From positions 1 to 9,926 of the forward strand of contig DQZA01000153.1 of assembly GCA_011042035.1 (NCBI GenBank): DNA of 9,926 nt, written 5' to 3'. The DNA comes from Desulfobacteraceae bacterium (GTDB lineage: Bacteria; Desulfobacterota; DSM-4660; Desulfatiglandales; Desulfatiglandaceae). A program made the position numbers and the translations under genes. The notes under the pieces were generated by a model, which was not told where the DNA came from, did not search any database, and saw only the letters and a program-made list of their open reading frames with translations. Positions 1-6,379 of the stretch are shown piece by piece. Each line of letters opens with the position of its first letter. Positions within the stretch are counted from its first letter, which is position 1.

Positions 1-85
1 GGTATTGACCTGACTTCGATCCTGCAGTCCGGTTTCATACTTTGGCTTCTGATGAATGCAAAGGTCAAAAAAGGGAGGTTTGGAA

Positions 86-280
86 ATGATAGAGGTAACC
101 AGACTGGACAACTCGAAGATCTTGGTGAATGTGGAGGTGATCCAATCTTTGCAGGCAACACCGGATACAGTTATTACCTTTACCACCAGAGAGAAGATTG
201 TGGTTAAGGAGCCGGTGGAAGAAATTTCCAAGAGGATATTTGAATATCAGCGATCAATTCATAGCGGTACTCTCGGCTAG
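86..280 (+). CDS. flbD: FlbD/SwrD-family flagellar protein
   Basis: This is a 64-residue protein of the small FlbD family, which is encoded among flagellar genes in many phyla. Its Bacillus relative SwrD is known to increase flagellar motor power; the biochemical role is unclear. The sequence shows the family layout: an MIEVTRLD start, a central ATPDTVITF stretch (roughly residues 24-32), then KIVVKEPVEEI and a basic/aromatic end (RIFEYQR). I chose the ATG at 86 because AAGGGAGG at 71-78 lies seven bases upstream and the family start is at this Met. An in-frame ATG at 56 would add ten unconserved residues and place the ribosome site inside the gene. It is the only gene left of the long non-coding stretch, so it probably ends an upstream flagellar operon (often flgE-flbD), although no flgE end is recognisable in the first 85 bases. 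Family assignment is firm; function in this organism is inferred. Confidence 0.9.
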   Translation: MIEVTRLDNSKILVNVEVIQSLQATPDTVITFTTREKIVVKEPVEEISKRIFEYQRSIHSGTLG

Positions 281-628
281 AATGTGTTGTTTTCCCTTCC
301 GTATCCTGAGACATGTCAAAGGTATGCCAGGAGGTCTATATCCCCACCTCATCAGTATGGAGAGTATCAGATAATTGACAAGCCCTTCATAAAATTTGAC
401 ACTCAGCACTGCCACTCCTCACTTCACACTTTCTATTTCCCATCATTGGTAATGTCCCAGGATAGCCCTGCCCCCTTGATCAGTGGTGTAATTGGTCACA
501 AGACTGGAAGCATTGGAGCATTTCAGTCCCTGCCCAAAAAATGCCTTATTACCTGAATGCTCTGTGATCAGTTACTAAGGGCTTGCCTGCAGTAAGCTTA
601 GCTTTGGAATCACCCATGCTCTATCTTT
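281..628. other. Intergenic stretch without a supported gene
   Basis: This is the left part of a 558-base gap between flbD and motA. One open frame (GTG at 284 to 556) gives a 90-residue product rich in His, Ser, Pro and Cys. It has no family resemblance, no upstream ribosome site and a composition unlike the neighbouring genes, so I do not call it. The minus strand also shows nothing I can name. No clear terminator follows flbD. The 8-mer TGATCAGT occurs at 478-485 and 565-572, upstream of the sigma-54 promoter, and could mark activator sites, but this is weak. A decayed gene or mobile-element remnant is possible and cannot be shown by eye. Confidence 0.6.
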
Positions 629-644
629 TGGCACAATAGTTGCT
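629..644 (+). promoter_or_regulatory. Sigma-54 (RpoN) promoter for the motA operon
   Basis: TGGCAC at 629-634, five bases, then TTGCT at 640-644. This matches the sigma-54 consensus (TGGCAC-N5-TTGCW) at every defined position and has the required GG-to-GC spacing. Transcription would start near 655, giving a leader of about 184 bases before motA at 839. It lies in the only long gene-free gap of the window and points toward motA. Flagellar operons in many proteobacteria are driven by sigma-54 with an NtrC-type activator (FlrC/FlgR/FleQ class), so the location fits. The match is seen in the sequence; its activity is inferred. Confidence 0.82.
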
Positions 645-700
645 AAAATCCAGGTCATGAACAATTTGATGAGAGGAAGTACCTCTTGATATCACACGCC

Positions 701-740
701 CCTGCCTACAGCAGGCAGGCCTGCCTGCCGGCAGGCAGGC
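701..740. repeat. GC-rich overlapping palindromes (CCTG/CAGG repeat)
   Basis: Repeated CCTGCCT / AGGCAGG units form three mutually overlapping inverted repeats. The first is a hairpin of CCTGCCT (701-707) with AGGCAGG (713-719). The second is a perfect 18-base palindrome at 711-728 with arms GCAGGCAGG and CCTGCCTGC. The third is a perfect 22-base palindrome at 719-740 centred on the CCGG at 728-731. Because they share arms, an RNA could fold only some of them at once. The block is far more GC-rich than its surroundings. It resembles REP-like intergenic repeats scattered in some environmental bacterial genomes (from memory; copy number cannot be judged from one window). It lies in the predicted untranslated leader of motA. 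Confidence 0.8.
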
Positions 741-748
741 TCACCCAG

Positions 749-772
749 CCTCTCCCCCTCGAGGGGGAGAGG
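749..772. repeat. Perfect 24-base palindrome centred on CTCGAG
   Basis: The arms CCTCTCCCCCTC (749-760) and GAGGGGGAGAGG (761-772) are exact reverse complements with no spacer, centred on an XhoI-type CTCGAG. The symmetry stops at 748/773. As RNA this would be a very stable hairpin about 65 bases upstream of the motA start. There is no T-run after it, so it is not a standard intrinsic terminator; it more likely is a dispersed intergenic repeat or an mRNA-stability element. It lies only eight bases from the CCTG/CAGG block, so the two may be parts of one composite element. Confidence 0.8.
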
Positions 773-826
773 GGTACAGAGTTTATGGATGTGAACTAAC
801 CAATAACCCGAATTTGTTCAGTGTAT

Positions 827-832
827 AGGAGG
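827..832 (+). promoter_or_regulatory. Ribosome binding site deciding the motA start
   Basis: AGGAGG lies six bases before the GTG at 839. The alternative GTG at 821 would put this site inside the coding region and has no ribosome site of its own. This supports starting MotA at 839, giving the usual MotA/PomA beginning with Met-Asp. Confidence 0.85.
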
Positions 833-838
833 TTACTG

Positions 839-1618
839 GTGGATGTCACCACATTTATTGGTATCCTTGTTGCTGGAGGTTTAGTAATCGGTGCAATCAT
901 AATGGGGGGGTCCGCGTCAGGGTTTGTTAATTACCCCTCCATGATGATTGTCATTGGCGGAACGATGGGAGCAACATTCCTCAATTATCCCTTTTCTCAG
1001 GTAGTGAGTGTGTTCGGGGTAGCAAAAAATGTCTTTTTGCACCAGTCCCAGTCTGTCAATAAACTCGTCGATCTAATTGTGGAGATTGCAAAAAAGGCAA
1101 GGCGAGAAGGGATTTTATCATTCGAATCGCAGCTTAGCGAAATTGAAGACCCCTTCCTGGTCAAAGGGTTACAGCTGGCCATAGATGGAATGGAATCAAG
1201 TACGATAGAGGAGATTCTGACGACGGAGATCCAATCTTTGGAAGAGCGGCATAAATTAGGCGCGGAAATATTCACCACAATGGGCACATTTGCCCCTGCC
1301 GTAGGGATGCTGGGGACAATCATCGGTTTGGTGCAGATGTTGATGCAGATGAAGGATCCCAGCCAGATAGGCGCCCCAATGGCAGTGGCCCTGCTCACTA
1401 CTTTTTATGGTGTGCTTCTGGCCAACCTCCTTTTTTTACCAATTGCAGGAAAACTCAGGACCCGAAGCAAGCAGGAGATTTTGATAAAGCAGATGGTACT
1501 GGAAGGTATTATATCGATCCAGGCTGGTGACAACCATCGTATTGTAGAGCAGAAGCTCAAGGCATTCATTCCACCCAGGGAACGTAAACCCGCGGGAGAG
1601 CAAACAGAGAAGAGATAG
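839..1618 (+). CDS. motA: Flagellar motor stator protein MotA (PomA-like)
   Basis: MotA is the integral-membrane half of the ion-driven stator: a ring of MotA subunits surrounds two MotB helices and turns against FliG. The protein has 259 residues from GTG 839 (see the ribosome site), the PomA size. Four membrane segments are visible, at about residues 4-24, 32-50, 146-170 and 181-204. The cytoplasmic loop has R88, R89 and E96, matching in number and spacing the PomA charges R88/K89/E96 that contact FliG. The third segment carries FAPAVGMLGT with P153 and T160; the fourth has LLTTFYG with T187 and T188, then LFLPIAGKL. Threonines at these places are associated with sodium-driven PomA, so sodium coupling is possible but not proven. 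The gene is followed 10 bases later by motB1. The identity is secure. Confidence 0.97.
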   Translation: MDVTTFIGILVAGGLVIGAIIMGGSASGFVNYPSMMIVIGGTMGATFLNYPFSQVVSVFGVAKNVFLHQSQSVNKLVDLIVEIAKKARREGILSFESQLSEIEDPFLVKGLQLAIDGMESSTIEEILTTEIQSLEERHKLGAEIFTTMGTFAPAVGMLGTIIGLVQMLMQMKDPSQIGAPMAVALLTTFYGVLLANLLFLPIAGKLRTRSKQEILIKQMVLEGIISIQAGDNHRIVEQKLKAFIPPRERKPAGEQTEKR

Positions 1619-1628
1619 GTTATTTATA

Positions 1629-2354
1629 ATGAGGAGAAAACGTGAAAAAGAAGGTGAAGAAGGGCCTGGTTCGACCTGGATGGTAACATTTTCCTCTTTC
1701 ATTCTCATTCTTCTGGCATTTTTCATTATGTTATCCTCTTATGCGACTATGGAAGGCTCGAAAATTACCCAGTTTGTGAGATCATTCAATCGGGCGGTTA
1801 GCTTTTTGACGGGAGGTCTCAAATTTGAACCAGGTCAAGATATCTTAATGCTATCACCGGATATTATGGATAATAAGGATATACTTCCGGCTTTAAAGAG
1901 GATCGTAAAAGGCCTTAAGCTGGAATCAGGGGTGGGTTTTTCTGTAACCGGAAGGGGCCTGGTGATGACCGTGGCCGATACAGTCTTATTCGATCTCGGG
2001 GTGGCGGAGATTTCACCGGAGGCCTTTCCTTTACTCAGCAAGATCGCATCTGTCATATCAAAGACCTCTTTCCCCATTCGCATTGAAGGTCATACAGACA
2101 ATCTTCCTATCCATACTGAGGAGTTTCCTTCAAACTGGGAGCTATCAACGGCCCGGGCGGTGAATGTTCTCCGATATTTTGTAGAAAAAGAAAAAATTCC
2201 CCCAGAGAGGCTGTCTGCTGTTGGTTATGGAGAGTTCCGGCCTCTTTTCCCCAATGACACGCCTGAGCACCGCGCCCGGAACAGGAGGGTAGAGATTATC
2301 TTTGTTGGGGCCGGCCGGGATCTTATATTAGGGTTACAAAAGAATAATGAATAA
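1629..2354 (+). CDS. motB: MotB-like stator protein lacking the ion-binding Asp
   Basis: This 241-residue protein has the MotB layout: a short basic/acidic N-terminus, one membrane helix (about residues 17-40), a linker, and a C-terminal OmpA-like peptidoglycan-binding domain with GHTDN, PSNWELS, RLSAVGYGE and NRRVEI motifs. The odd point is the start of the helix. PomB/MotB proteins and the next gene have a conserved Asp here (TFNDLM in MotB2). This protein reads TFSSFI, with Ser23 (codon TCT) at the Asp position and no other acidic residue in the helix. That Asp carries the proton or sodium ion and is essential in studied MotB proteins. Alone, this subunit should therefore not conduct ions. 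It could pair with MotB2 in a mixed dimer, act as a structural or regulatory subunit, or be losing function. The frame is intact and the C-domain is well conserved, which argues against simple decay. It overlaps motB2 by eight bases. Confidence 0.9.
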   Translation: MRRKREKEGEEGPGSTWMVTFSSFILILLAFFIMLSSYATMEGSKITQFVRSFNRAVSFLTGGLKFEPGQDILMLSPDIMDNKDILPALKRIVKGLKLESGVGFSVTGRGLVMTVADTVLFDLGVAEISPEAFPLLSKIASVISKTSFPIRIEGHTDNLPIHTEEFPSNWELSTARAVNVLRYFVEKEKIPPERLSAVGYGEFRPLFPNDTPEHRARNRRVEIIFVGAGRDLILGLQKNNE

Positions 2355-3069
2355 AAAAGACCTAATAGATACGGAAGATCAAAAGGGAGGCGAGGCAAGG
2401 TGGCTAACAACCTTTAATGACCTGATGACTCTCCTTTTGACATTCTTTGTTCTCATATTTGCGACCAGTTCTCTGGATTTTGAGAAGATTAAGACCTTCC
2501 AGGGCGCTTTCCAGAGTGCCGTGGGAGTTCTGGAAGGGGGGAAAAGGACAGGTGTTACGGTAATAGGGCCGGCGGTCGATTTGAGTGTTCAGGGAGAGGT
2601 CTCTGAAGAGGAAGAAGTTGAGGGGAAGGCGGAGGAGATTGACCATTTCATAAAGACAATCAGTGCGGAGCCGGGGGTTCGGGCTGCACATACAAAAGAG
2701 GGAGTGGTCATCACCCTTGAAAATACAATTCTTTTTGAATCTGGAGTAGCCGATATCAATCCTGATGCCTTTCCCCTTTTGGACAGGATTATTAACATGA
2801 TCAATAAGATACCCAATCCTGTCCGTGTTGAAGGGCATACTGACAATATTCCCATCCATACCGAGAGATTTCCTTCGAACTGGGAGCTTTCAATTGCGCG
2901 GGCAGTGAATGTGGTAAGGTATTTTATTGAAACAGGAGGGGTGCCTCCACAGAGGCTGTCAGCAGTGGGATATGGGGAGTCAAGACCTATTTTTCCCAAT
3001 GATACCCCTGAGCACAGGGCCAGGAACCGAAGGGTAGAGATTGTATTAGTAACGGAGGGCAAAAGATAA
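2347..3069 (+). CDS. motB: Flagellar motor stator protein MotB (PomB-like)
   Basis: A second, complete MotB of 240 residues. Its N-terminal helix (about residues 19-41) contains WLTTFNDLMTLL, with Asp25 matching PomB Asp24, the essential ion-binding residue. The segment after the helix (about 42-60) would include the plug that closes the channel before assembly. The linker is acidic (EEEEVEGKAEE) and differs from that of MotB1. The OmpA-like domain ends with GHTDN, PSNWELS, GYGESRP and NRRVEI, used to bind peptidoglycan. In the 73 residues from this GHTDN region to VEI, 60 are identical to MotB1. The ATG lies within the end of motB1 (ATGAATAA), so translation is probably coupled. The next gene, fliL, starts right after it. 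This is the copy expected to form the working ion channel with MotA. Confidence 0.95.
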   Translation: MNKKDLIDTEDQKGGEARWLTTFNDLMTLLLTFFVLIFATSSLDFEKIKTFQGAFQSAVGVLEGGKRTGVTVIGPAVDLSVQGEVSEEEEVEGKAEEIDHFIKTISAEPGVRAAHTKEGVVITLENTILFESGVADINPDAFPLLDRIINMINKIPNPVRVEGHTDNIPIHTERFPSNWELSIARAVNVVRYFIETGGVPPQRLSAVGYGESRPIFPNDTPEHRARNRRVEIVLVTEGKR

Positions 3070-3070
3070 A

Positions 3071-3535
3071 ATGGACAAAAAGTTTAAGCTTATTTTTCTC
3101 CTCAACTCATTTGTATTAATGGTTTTAATGGGAGCCGGTTTTTTTGTTGTCTGGAACAAGGTGTCTTCTTTAGCTCCTCAGGGCGAAAATGCCTCAAAGA
3201 AGACCGCCAAAGTGAAAAATGTCCGGGAGGTGATAGGGCCTATATTTTCTTTGGATACATTTATCGTTAACCTTGCTGATAAAGGCGGAAGGCGATACTT
3301 GAGGGTTACGATGGATCTGGAGTTGAGCGATGGTAAGGTCACTAAGGAATTGGAGAAACGGCTCCCCCAGGTAAGGAACGCTATTCTAATGATTTTGCCT
3401 ACTAAAAGATTTGAAGATATTAGCAGCCTTGAAGGGAAGATCGCTTTACGTGATGAGATAATTGCCAAACTGAATAGTTTTCTGAAGAGTGGGACTATAA
3501 CAAACCTCTACTACACAGAATTCGTGATCCAGTAA
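3071..3535 (+). CDS. fliL: Flagellar basal body-associated protein FliL
   Basis: FliL is an inner-membrane protein that rings the stator and supports torque or stator retention, especially under load. The 154-residue product has a short basic N-terminus (MDKKFK), one membrane helix at about residues 7-28, a charged linker, and a periplasmic domain. Family features are seen there: FSLDTFIVNLAD (about 59-70), RRYLRVTMDLEL, and a C-terminal amphipathic region with LKSGTITNLYYTEFVIQ. The size is normal. The ATG is one base after the motB2 stop, with GGAGGG at 3054-3059 upstream. The place between motB and fliM is the usual one and links the stator to the switch genes. Confidence 0.95.
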   Translation: MDKKFKLIFLLNSFVLMVLMGAGFFVVWNKVSSLAPQGENASKKTAKVKNVREVIGPIFSLDTFIVNLADKGGRRYLRVTMDLELSDGKVTKELEKRLPQVRNAILMILPTKRFEDISSLEGKIALRDEIIAKLNSFLKSGTITNLYYTEFVIQ

Positions 3536-3548
3536 AGGTCAAAAGCCC

Positions 3549-4565
3549 ATGTCTGAGCAGATTTTGTCTCAAGAGGAAATAGATGCCCTCCTTTCGGCCA
3601 TGGCCAAAGGAGAGGTTGATTTGGAGGAGGAGAAAAAGGAGGAACTTGAGGTCAAATCCTATGACCTCACCTCTCAGGGCATAATGCTGCGTGACCAGTT
3701 TTATGCTCTTGAAGAGGTATATGACAGGTTTGCAGGCCTGTTGCAAAATTCGCTTTCCTCCTCTCTGCGGAGGGCTATTGAGGTGGAGTTTATCTCCACA
3801 GAAATGGTTAAATTCAAAGATTTCTTAAGGGGTTTTTCCAACCCCACAAGTTACAATATATTCAATATGGAGCCTCTTATTGGATCAGCGATGCTGGTAA
3901 TAGAACCAGGCCTTGTATTCTCTCTGATAGATTGCATGTTTGGAGGGAGTGGAAAACCTGTAACCCGGGTAAGAGAATTTACGCTCATCGAGCAGAGGGT
4001 GATGAGAAGGTTTGTTGTTGAGGTGCTGCAAAACCTGGAGAAGGCCTGGGAGGTTGTCTATTCGGTAAAGATCTCCTTAAAAAAGACCGAGACCAAGTCC
4101 CAATTCATCCATCTGGTCGCCCCTGATGACCTGGTGATAGTTGTTGTATTTTCTGTAAATGGAAAGGAATTTTCAGGAAATTTGCATTTGTGCATCTCCT
4201 ACCTCATGTTGGAACCAATCAAGGACAAGTTCTCTTCCACATACCTGAGGGAGAAAGATATAGGCCATACATGGGACTCCCGGCTTCAAGAGTTGTTGAA
4301 AGATACCCAGGTGAGCGTCACCGCCGAGCTGGGGAGAACCGTACACACCGTCCGGGACCTGTTGAACCTTCAGGTAGAAGATGTCCTCAAACTTAATACA
4401 GGCCCACAGGATCCTGTGACAGTAAAGGTTGAGGGAATTCCCAAATTTCGGGGGCTTCCAGGGGTTGTCAAAGGAAGCCGCGCAGTTCAAATAACAGGAC
4501 TGATCAGCCAAAAGGGAGGTATAAATAACCATGGATACAGCGGATGCAACCCGGGTAAAGAGTGA
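3549..4565 (+). CDS. fliM: Flagellar motor switch protein FliM
   Basis: FliM is a C-ring protein that binds phosphorylated CheY and switches rotation direction. The N-terminal CheY-binding peptide is clear (LSQEEIDALLSA, residues 6-17), so the switch is probably under chemotaxis control. An acidic/Lys tether follows, then the middle domain with the conserved GGSG loop (132-135) that contacts FliG. The C-terminal SpoA/FliN-like domain starts around residue 252 (VSVTAELGRT) and ends near KGSRAVQIT. At 338 residues it is slightly long, because the last 20 or so residues are encoded where the gene overlaps fliN by 35 bases and look unconserved. The start has only a weak ribosome site (AAAGG at 3534-3538). 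Confidence 0.98.
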   Translation: MSEQILSQEEIDALLSAMAKGEVDLEEEKKEELEVKSYDLTSQGIMLRDQFYALEEVYDRFAGLLQNSLSSSLRRAIEVEFISTEMVKFKDFLRGFSNPTSYNIFNMEPLIGSAMLVIEPGLVFSLIDCMFGGSGKPVTRVREFTLIEQRVMRRFVVEVLQNLEKAWEVVYSVKISLKKTETKSQFIHLVAPDDLVIVVVFSVNGKEFSGNLHLCISYLMLEPIKDKFSSTYLREKDIGHTWDSRLQELLKDTQVSVTAELGRTVHTVRDLLNLQVEDVLKLNTGPQDPVTVKVEGIPKFRGLPGVVKGSRAVQITGLISQKGGINNHGYSGCNPGKE

Positions 4566-4920
4566 TCAAGCCACGGCTAAAGAAGACATGAAACAAAAGG
4601 CAAAAAAAACAAATCCGTACGAATTTTCTGACCTGAGTGATACATCCTCCTCCCAGCCACCAGGTAATATCGATTTCATTCTTGACATACCTTTGGAGAT
4701 AACCGTTGAACTTGGCCGGACCAAGATGTTGATAAATGACCTCCTCAAACTTGGTCAGGGCTCTGTTATTGAGCTTTCAAAGCTTGCTGGAGAAACCCTG
4801 GAGGTACTGGCCAATCAAAGATTGATCGCTAGGGGGGAGGTGGTAGTTATGAACGAAAAGTATGGTATTCGCCTTACCGAGATTGTAAGTCCTGCGGAAC
4901 GGATTGAGAGACTGAGATGA
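4531..4920 (+). CDS. fliN: Flagellar motor switch protein FliN
   Basis: FliN forms the base of the C-ring with FliM and helps dock export cargo through FliH. The product has 129 residues. A charged, low-conservation N-terminus (1-48) is followed by a complete SpoA domain from about residue 51, beginning LDIPLEITVELGRTKM, then LLKLGQGSVIEL, ETLEVLANQRLIARGEVVV and KYGIRLTEIVSP. The last four are family hallmarks. The ATG at 4531 lies inside the end of fliM. GGGAGG at 4514-4519 supports it, although the 11-base spacing is long. A downstream Met (4588) would remove part of the unconserved segment and cannot be excluded. fliO begins in the stop codon. Confidence 0.97.
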   Translation: MDTADATRVKSDQATAKEDMKQKAKKTNPYEFSDLSDTSSSQPPGNIDFILDIPLEITVELGRTKMLINDLLKLGQGSVIELSKLAGETLEVLANQRLIARGEVVVMNEKYGIRLTEIVSPAERIERLR

Positions 4921-5297
4921 ATTACCATCCTGATCTAATCTCTACGGCACTAAGAATGATTACAGCATTAGCTGTTATTCTGGGTGGATTATTGATCGTA
5001 CTCTATTTTGTAAAGCGTGTATTCAAAAGAGACATGAGAGGGGCCATGGAGAGACCAATCAGGGTTCTGGCAAACAGTTATATTGGGCCCAAGAAAAGCA
5101 TATCCCTGGTTGAGATTCCAGGAGCCATATTGGTCCTGGGGGTTACAAGTGACAATATCAGTCTCCTTGCCAAAATAGATAATGAAGAGACACTGGATAG
5201 ATTTAAGAGATTTGAAGTGGAAAGGACATTGCCTTCATTTTCGGATCAATTACATAGATTAACATCAAGATTCAAAAAGGACAGGAGTGTGGATTGA
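4917..5297 (+). CDS. fliO: Flagellar export gate assembly protein FliO
   Basis: FliO helps FliP form its ring during assembly of the flagellar export gate and is the least conserved of that set. The 126-residue product has a short periplasmic N-terminus, one strong membrane helix (about residues 11-33), a basic cluster (KRVFKRD) marking the cytoplasmic side, and a small beta-rich domain. Recognisable pieces are the RVLANSYIGPKKSISLVEI stretch (about residues 49-67) and LVLGVTSDNISLL (about 72-84), both typical of FliO. The ATG overlaps the fliN stop (ATGA), so translation is probably coupled. The position before fliP strongly supports the call, since sequence alone is modest in this family. 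Confidence 0.92.
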   Translation: MNYHPDLISTALRMITALAVILGGLLIVLYFVKRVFKRDMRGAMERPIRVLANSYIGPKKSISLVEIPGAILVLGVTSDNISLLAKIDNEETLDRFKRFEVERTLPSFSDQLHRLTSRFKKDRSVD

Positions 5298-5327
5298 TCT
5301 GACGAAGTATGCTGTCGGTGCTGATCT

Positions 5328-6101
5328 ATGATGAAGCTTCTAAAAATGTTCGTCATCATTTCAGTGTTTTTCATGGTCTTTATCGGCCTGGCCCCTCATA
5401 TTTGTTGGGGTAATACTCCGGCTGTCGCTGGGTCCTACTTAACTATTGGTCTGAGTAATGCCAAAGATCCCCAGAAGGTTACGGTTGTTCTTCAGATTTT
5501 TCTCTTATTAACAGTTCTTTCCTTAGCCCCGGCAATTCTTATCATGCTAACCTCGTTTACGAGGATTGTTATTGTGTTTTCCATTCTTCGTCAGGCAATG
5601 GGAACTCATCAGATGCCTCCTAACCAGATAATCTTGGGACTGGCAATGTTTCTAACATTTTTCATTATGACCCCGGTCTGGCAAGAGGTCAATCAACAGG
5701 CCCTTCAACCGTATCTTGAAGGCAAAATAACTCAACACCAGGCATTGGAAAAGGCCTCCAAGCCTATAAGAAATTTTATGTTTAAACAAACCAGAGAAAA
5801 GGACCTGGCTCTGTTTGTTGACATCGCGGATATGGAGAGACCCAAGAGTATAGATGATGTTCCAACTTCTGTACTGATCCCTTCTTTTATAATTAGTGAA
5901 TTGAAAACTGCATTTCAAATTGGATTTTTTCTTTACGTGCCATTTTTGATTATTGATATGGTTGTCGCGAGTGTACTTCTTTCCATGGGAATGATGATGT
6001 TGCCTCCTATTATGATTTCTTTGCCCTTTAAGTTGATGGTGTTTGTCCTGGTTGATGGATGGTATTTGATTGTGGGTTCCATAGTAAAGAGTTTTGGGTA
6101 A
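5328..6101 (+). CDS. fliP: Flagellar type III export gate protein FliP
   Basis: FliP is the main subunit of the FliPQR channel that passes flagellar subunits across the inner membrane. The product has 257 residues, normal for FliP with a cleavable signal peptide: a basic start, a hydrophobic core (about residues 7-25), and a likely cleavage near Ala/Trp-Gly around residue 28. Family motifs are plain: LTSFTRIVIVFSILRQAMGT, PPNQIILGLAMFLTFF (about residues 92-107), DDVPTSVLIPSFIISELKTAF, and the C-terminal LPPIMISLPFKLMVFVLVDGW. The start is ATG 5328 or the adjacent ATG 5331; an in-frame stop at 5322-5324 blocks anything longer. No strong ribosome site is visible. It lies 30 bases after fliO and eight before fliQ. 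Confidence 0.98.
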   Translation: MMKLLKMFVIISVFFMVFIGLAPHICWGNTPAVAGSYLTIGLSNAKDPQKVTVVLQIFLLLTVLSLAPAILIMLTSFTRIVIVFSILRQAMGTHQMPPNQIILGLAMFLTFFIMTPVWQEVNQQALQPYLEGKITQHQALEKASKPIRNFMFKQTREKDLALFVDIADMERPKSIDDVPTSVLIPSFIISELKTAFQIGFFLYVPFLIIDMVVASVLLSMGMMMLPPIMISLPFKLMVFVLVDGWYLIVGSIVKSFG

Positions 6102-6109
6102 TTATAAAG

Positions 6110-6379
6110 ATGTCACCAGAGTTAGTAACAGGATTCATTTTTGAGGCCTTGAAGATAACTATCTTACTGGGTGCACCGGTTTTGATCTTTGGTCTGGTAG
6201 CAGGTCTGCTGGTGAGTGTGTTTCAGGCTGTAACCCAGATTCATGAAATGACCCTGACCTTTATCCCGAAGATCTTGGCAGTGGTTATTGCAATAGTTAT
6301 CTTCTTTCCCTGGATGCTCAAGATCATTACCACTTTTACACAGAACGTGTTTGTTAACATGCTCACTTATATCCATTGA
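6110..6379 (+). CDS. fliQ: Flagellar type III export gate protein FliQ
   Basis: FliQ is a small two-helix protein that packs around the FliPR core of the export channel. The 89-residue length is exactly the common FliQ size. Two hydrophobic hairpin segments (about residues 15-38 and 50-73) are joined by the conserved QAVTQIHEMTLTFIPKI motif. The start at ATG 6110 is chosen because MSPELVTGFIFEALK aligns with FliQ starts. An in-frame ATG at 6059 would lie inside fliP and add 17 unrelated residues. The stop is followed by an unusual 131-base gap before fliR. Confidence 0.97.
   Translation: MSPELVTGFIFEALKITILLGAPVLIFGLVAGLLVSVFQAVTQIHEMTLTFIPKILAVVIAIVIFFPWMLKIITTFTQNVFVNMLTYIH

Noticed and set aside
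44..61. Possible sigma-54 promoter upstream of flbD (TGGCTTC...ATGC).
   Set aside because: The GG-to-GC distance is 14 bases instead of 12 and several consensus bases are missing.
1..85. End of an upstream gene such as flgE.
   Set aside because: Frames two and three stop within the first 13 bases and frame one runs on through flbD without a recognisable FlgE ending, so no gene can be supported.
284..556. 90-residue open frame between flbD and motA.
   Set aside because: GTG start without ribosome site, composition rich in His/Ser/Pro/Cys, no family resemblance, and it overlaps a likely regulatory region.
749..772. Intrinsic terminator ahead of motA.
   Set aside because: The hairpin is strong but no T-run follows, and a terminator here would block the sigma-54 transcript into motA.
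821..838. Six-codon N-terminal extension of MotA from GTG 821.
   Set aside because: It would contain the AGGAGG that serves GTG 839, and MotA/PomA proteins begin at the Met-Asp encoded at 839.
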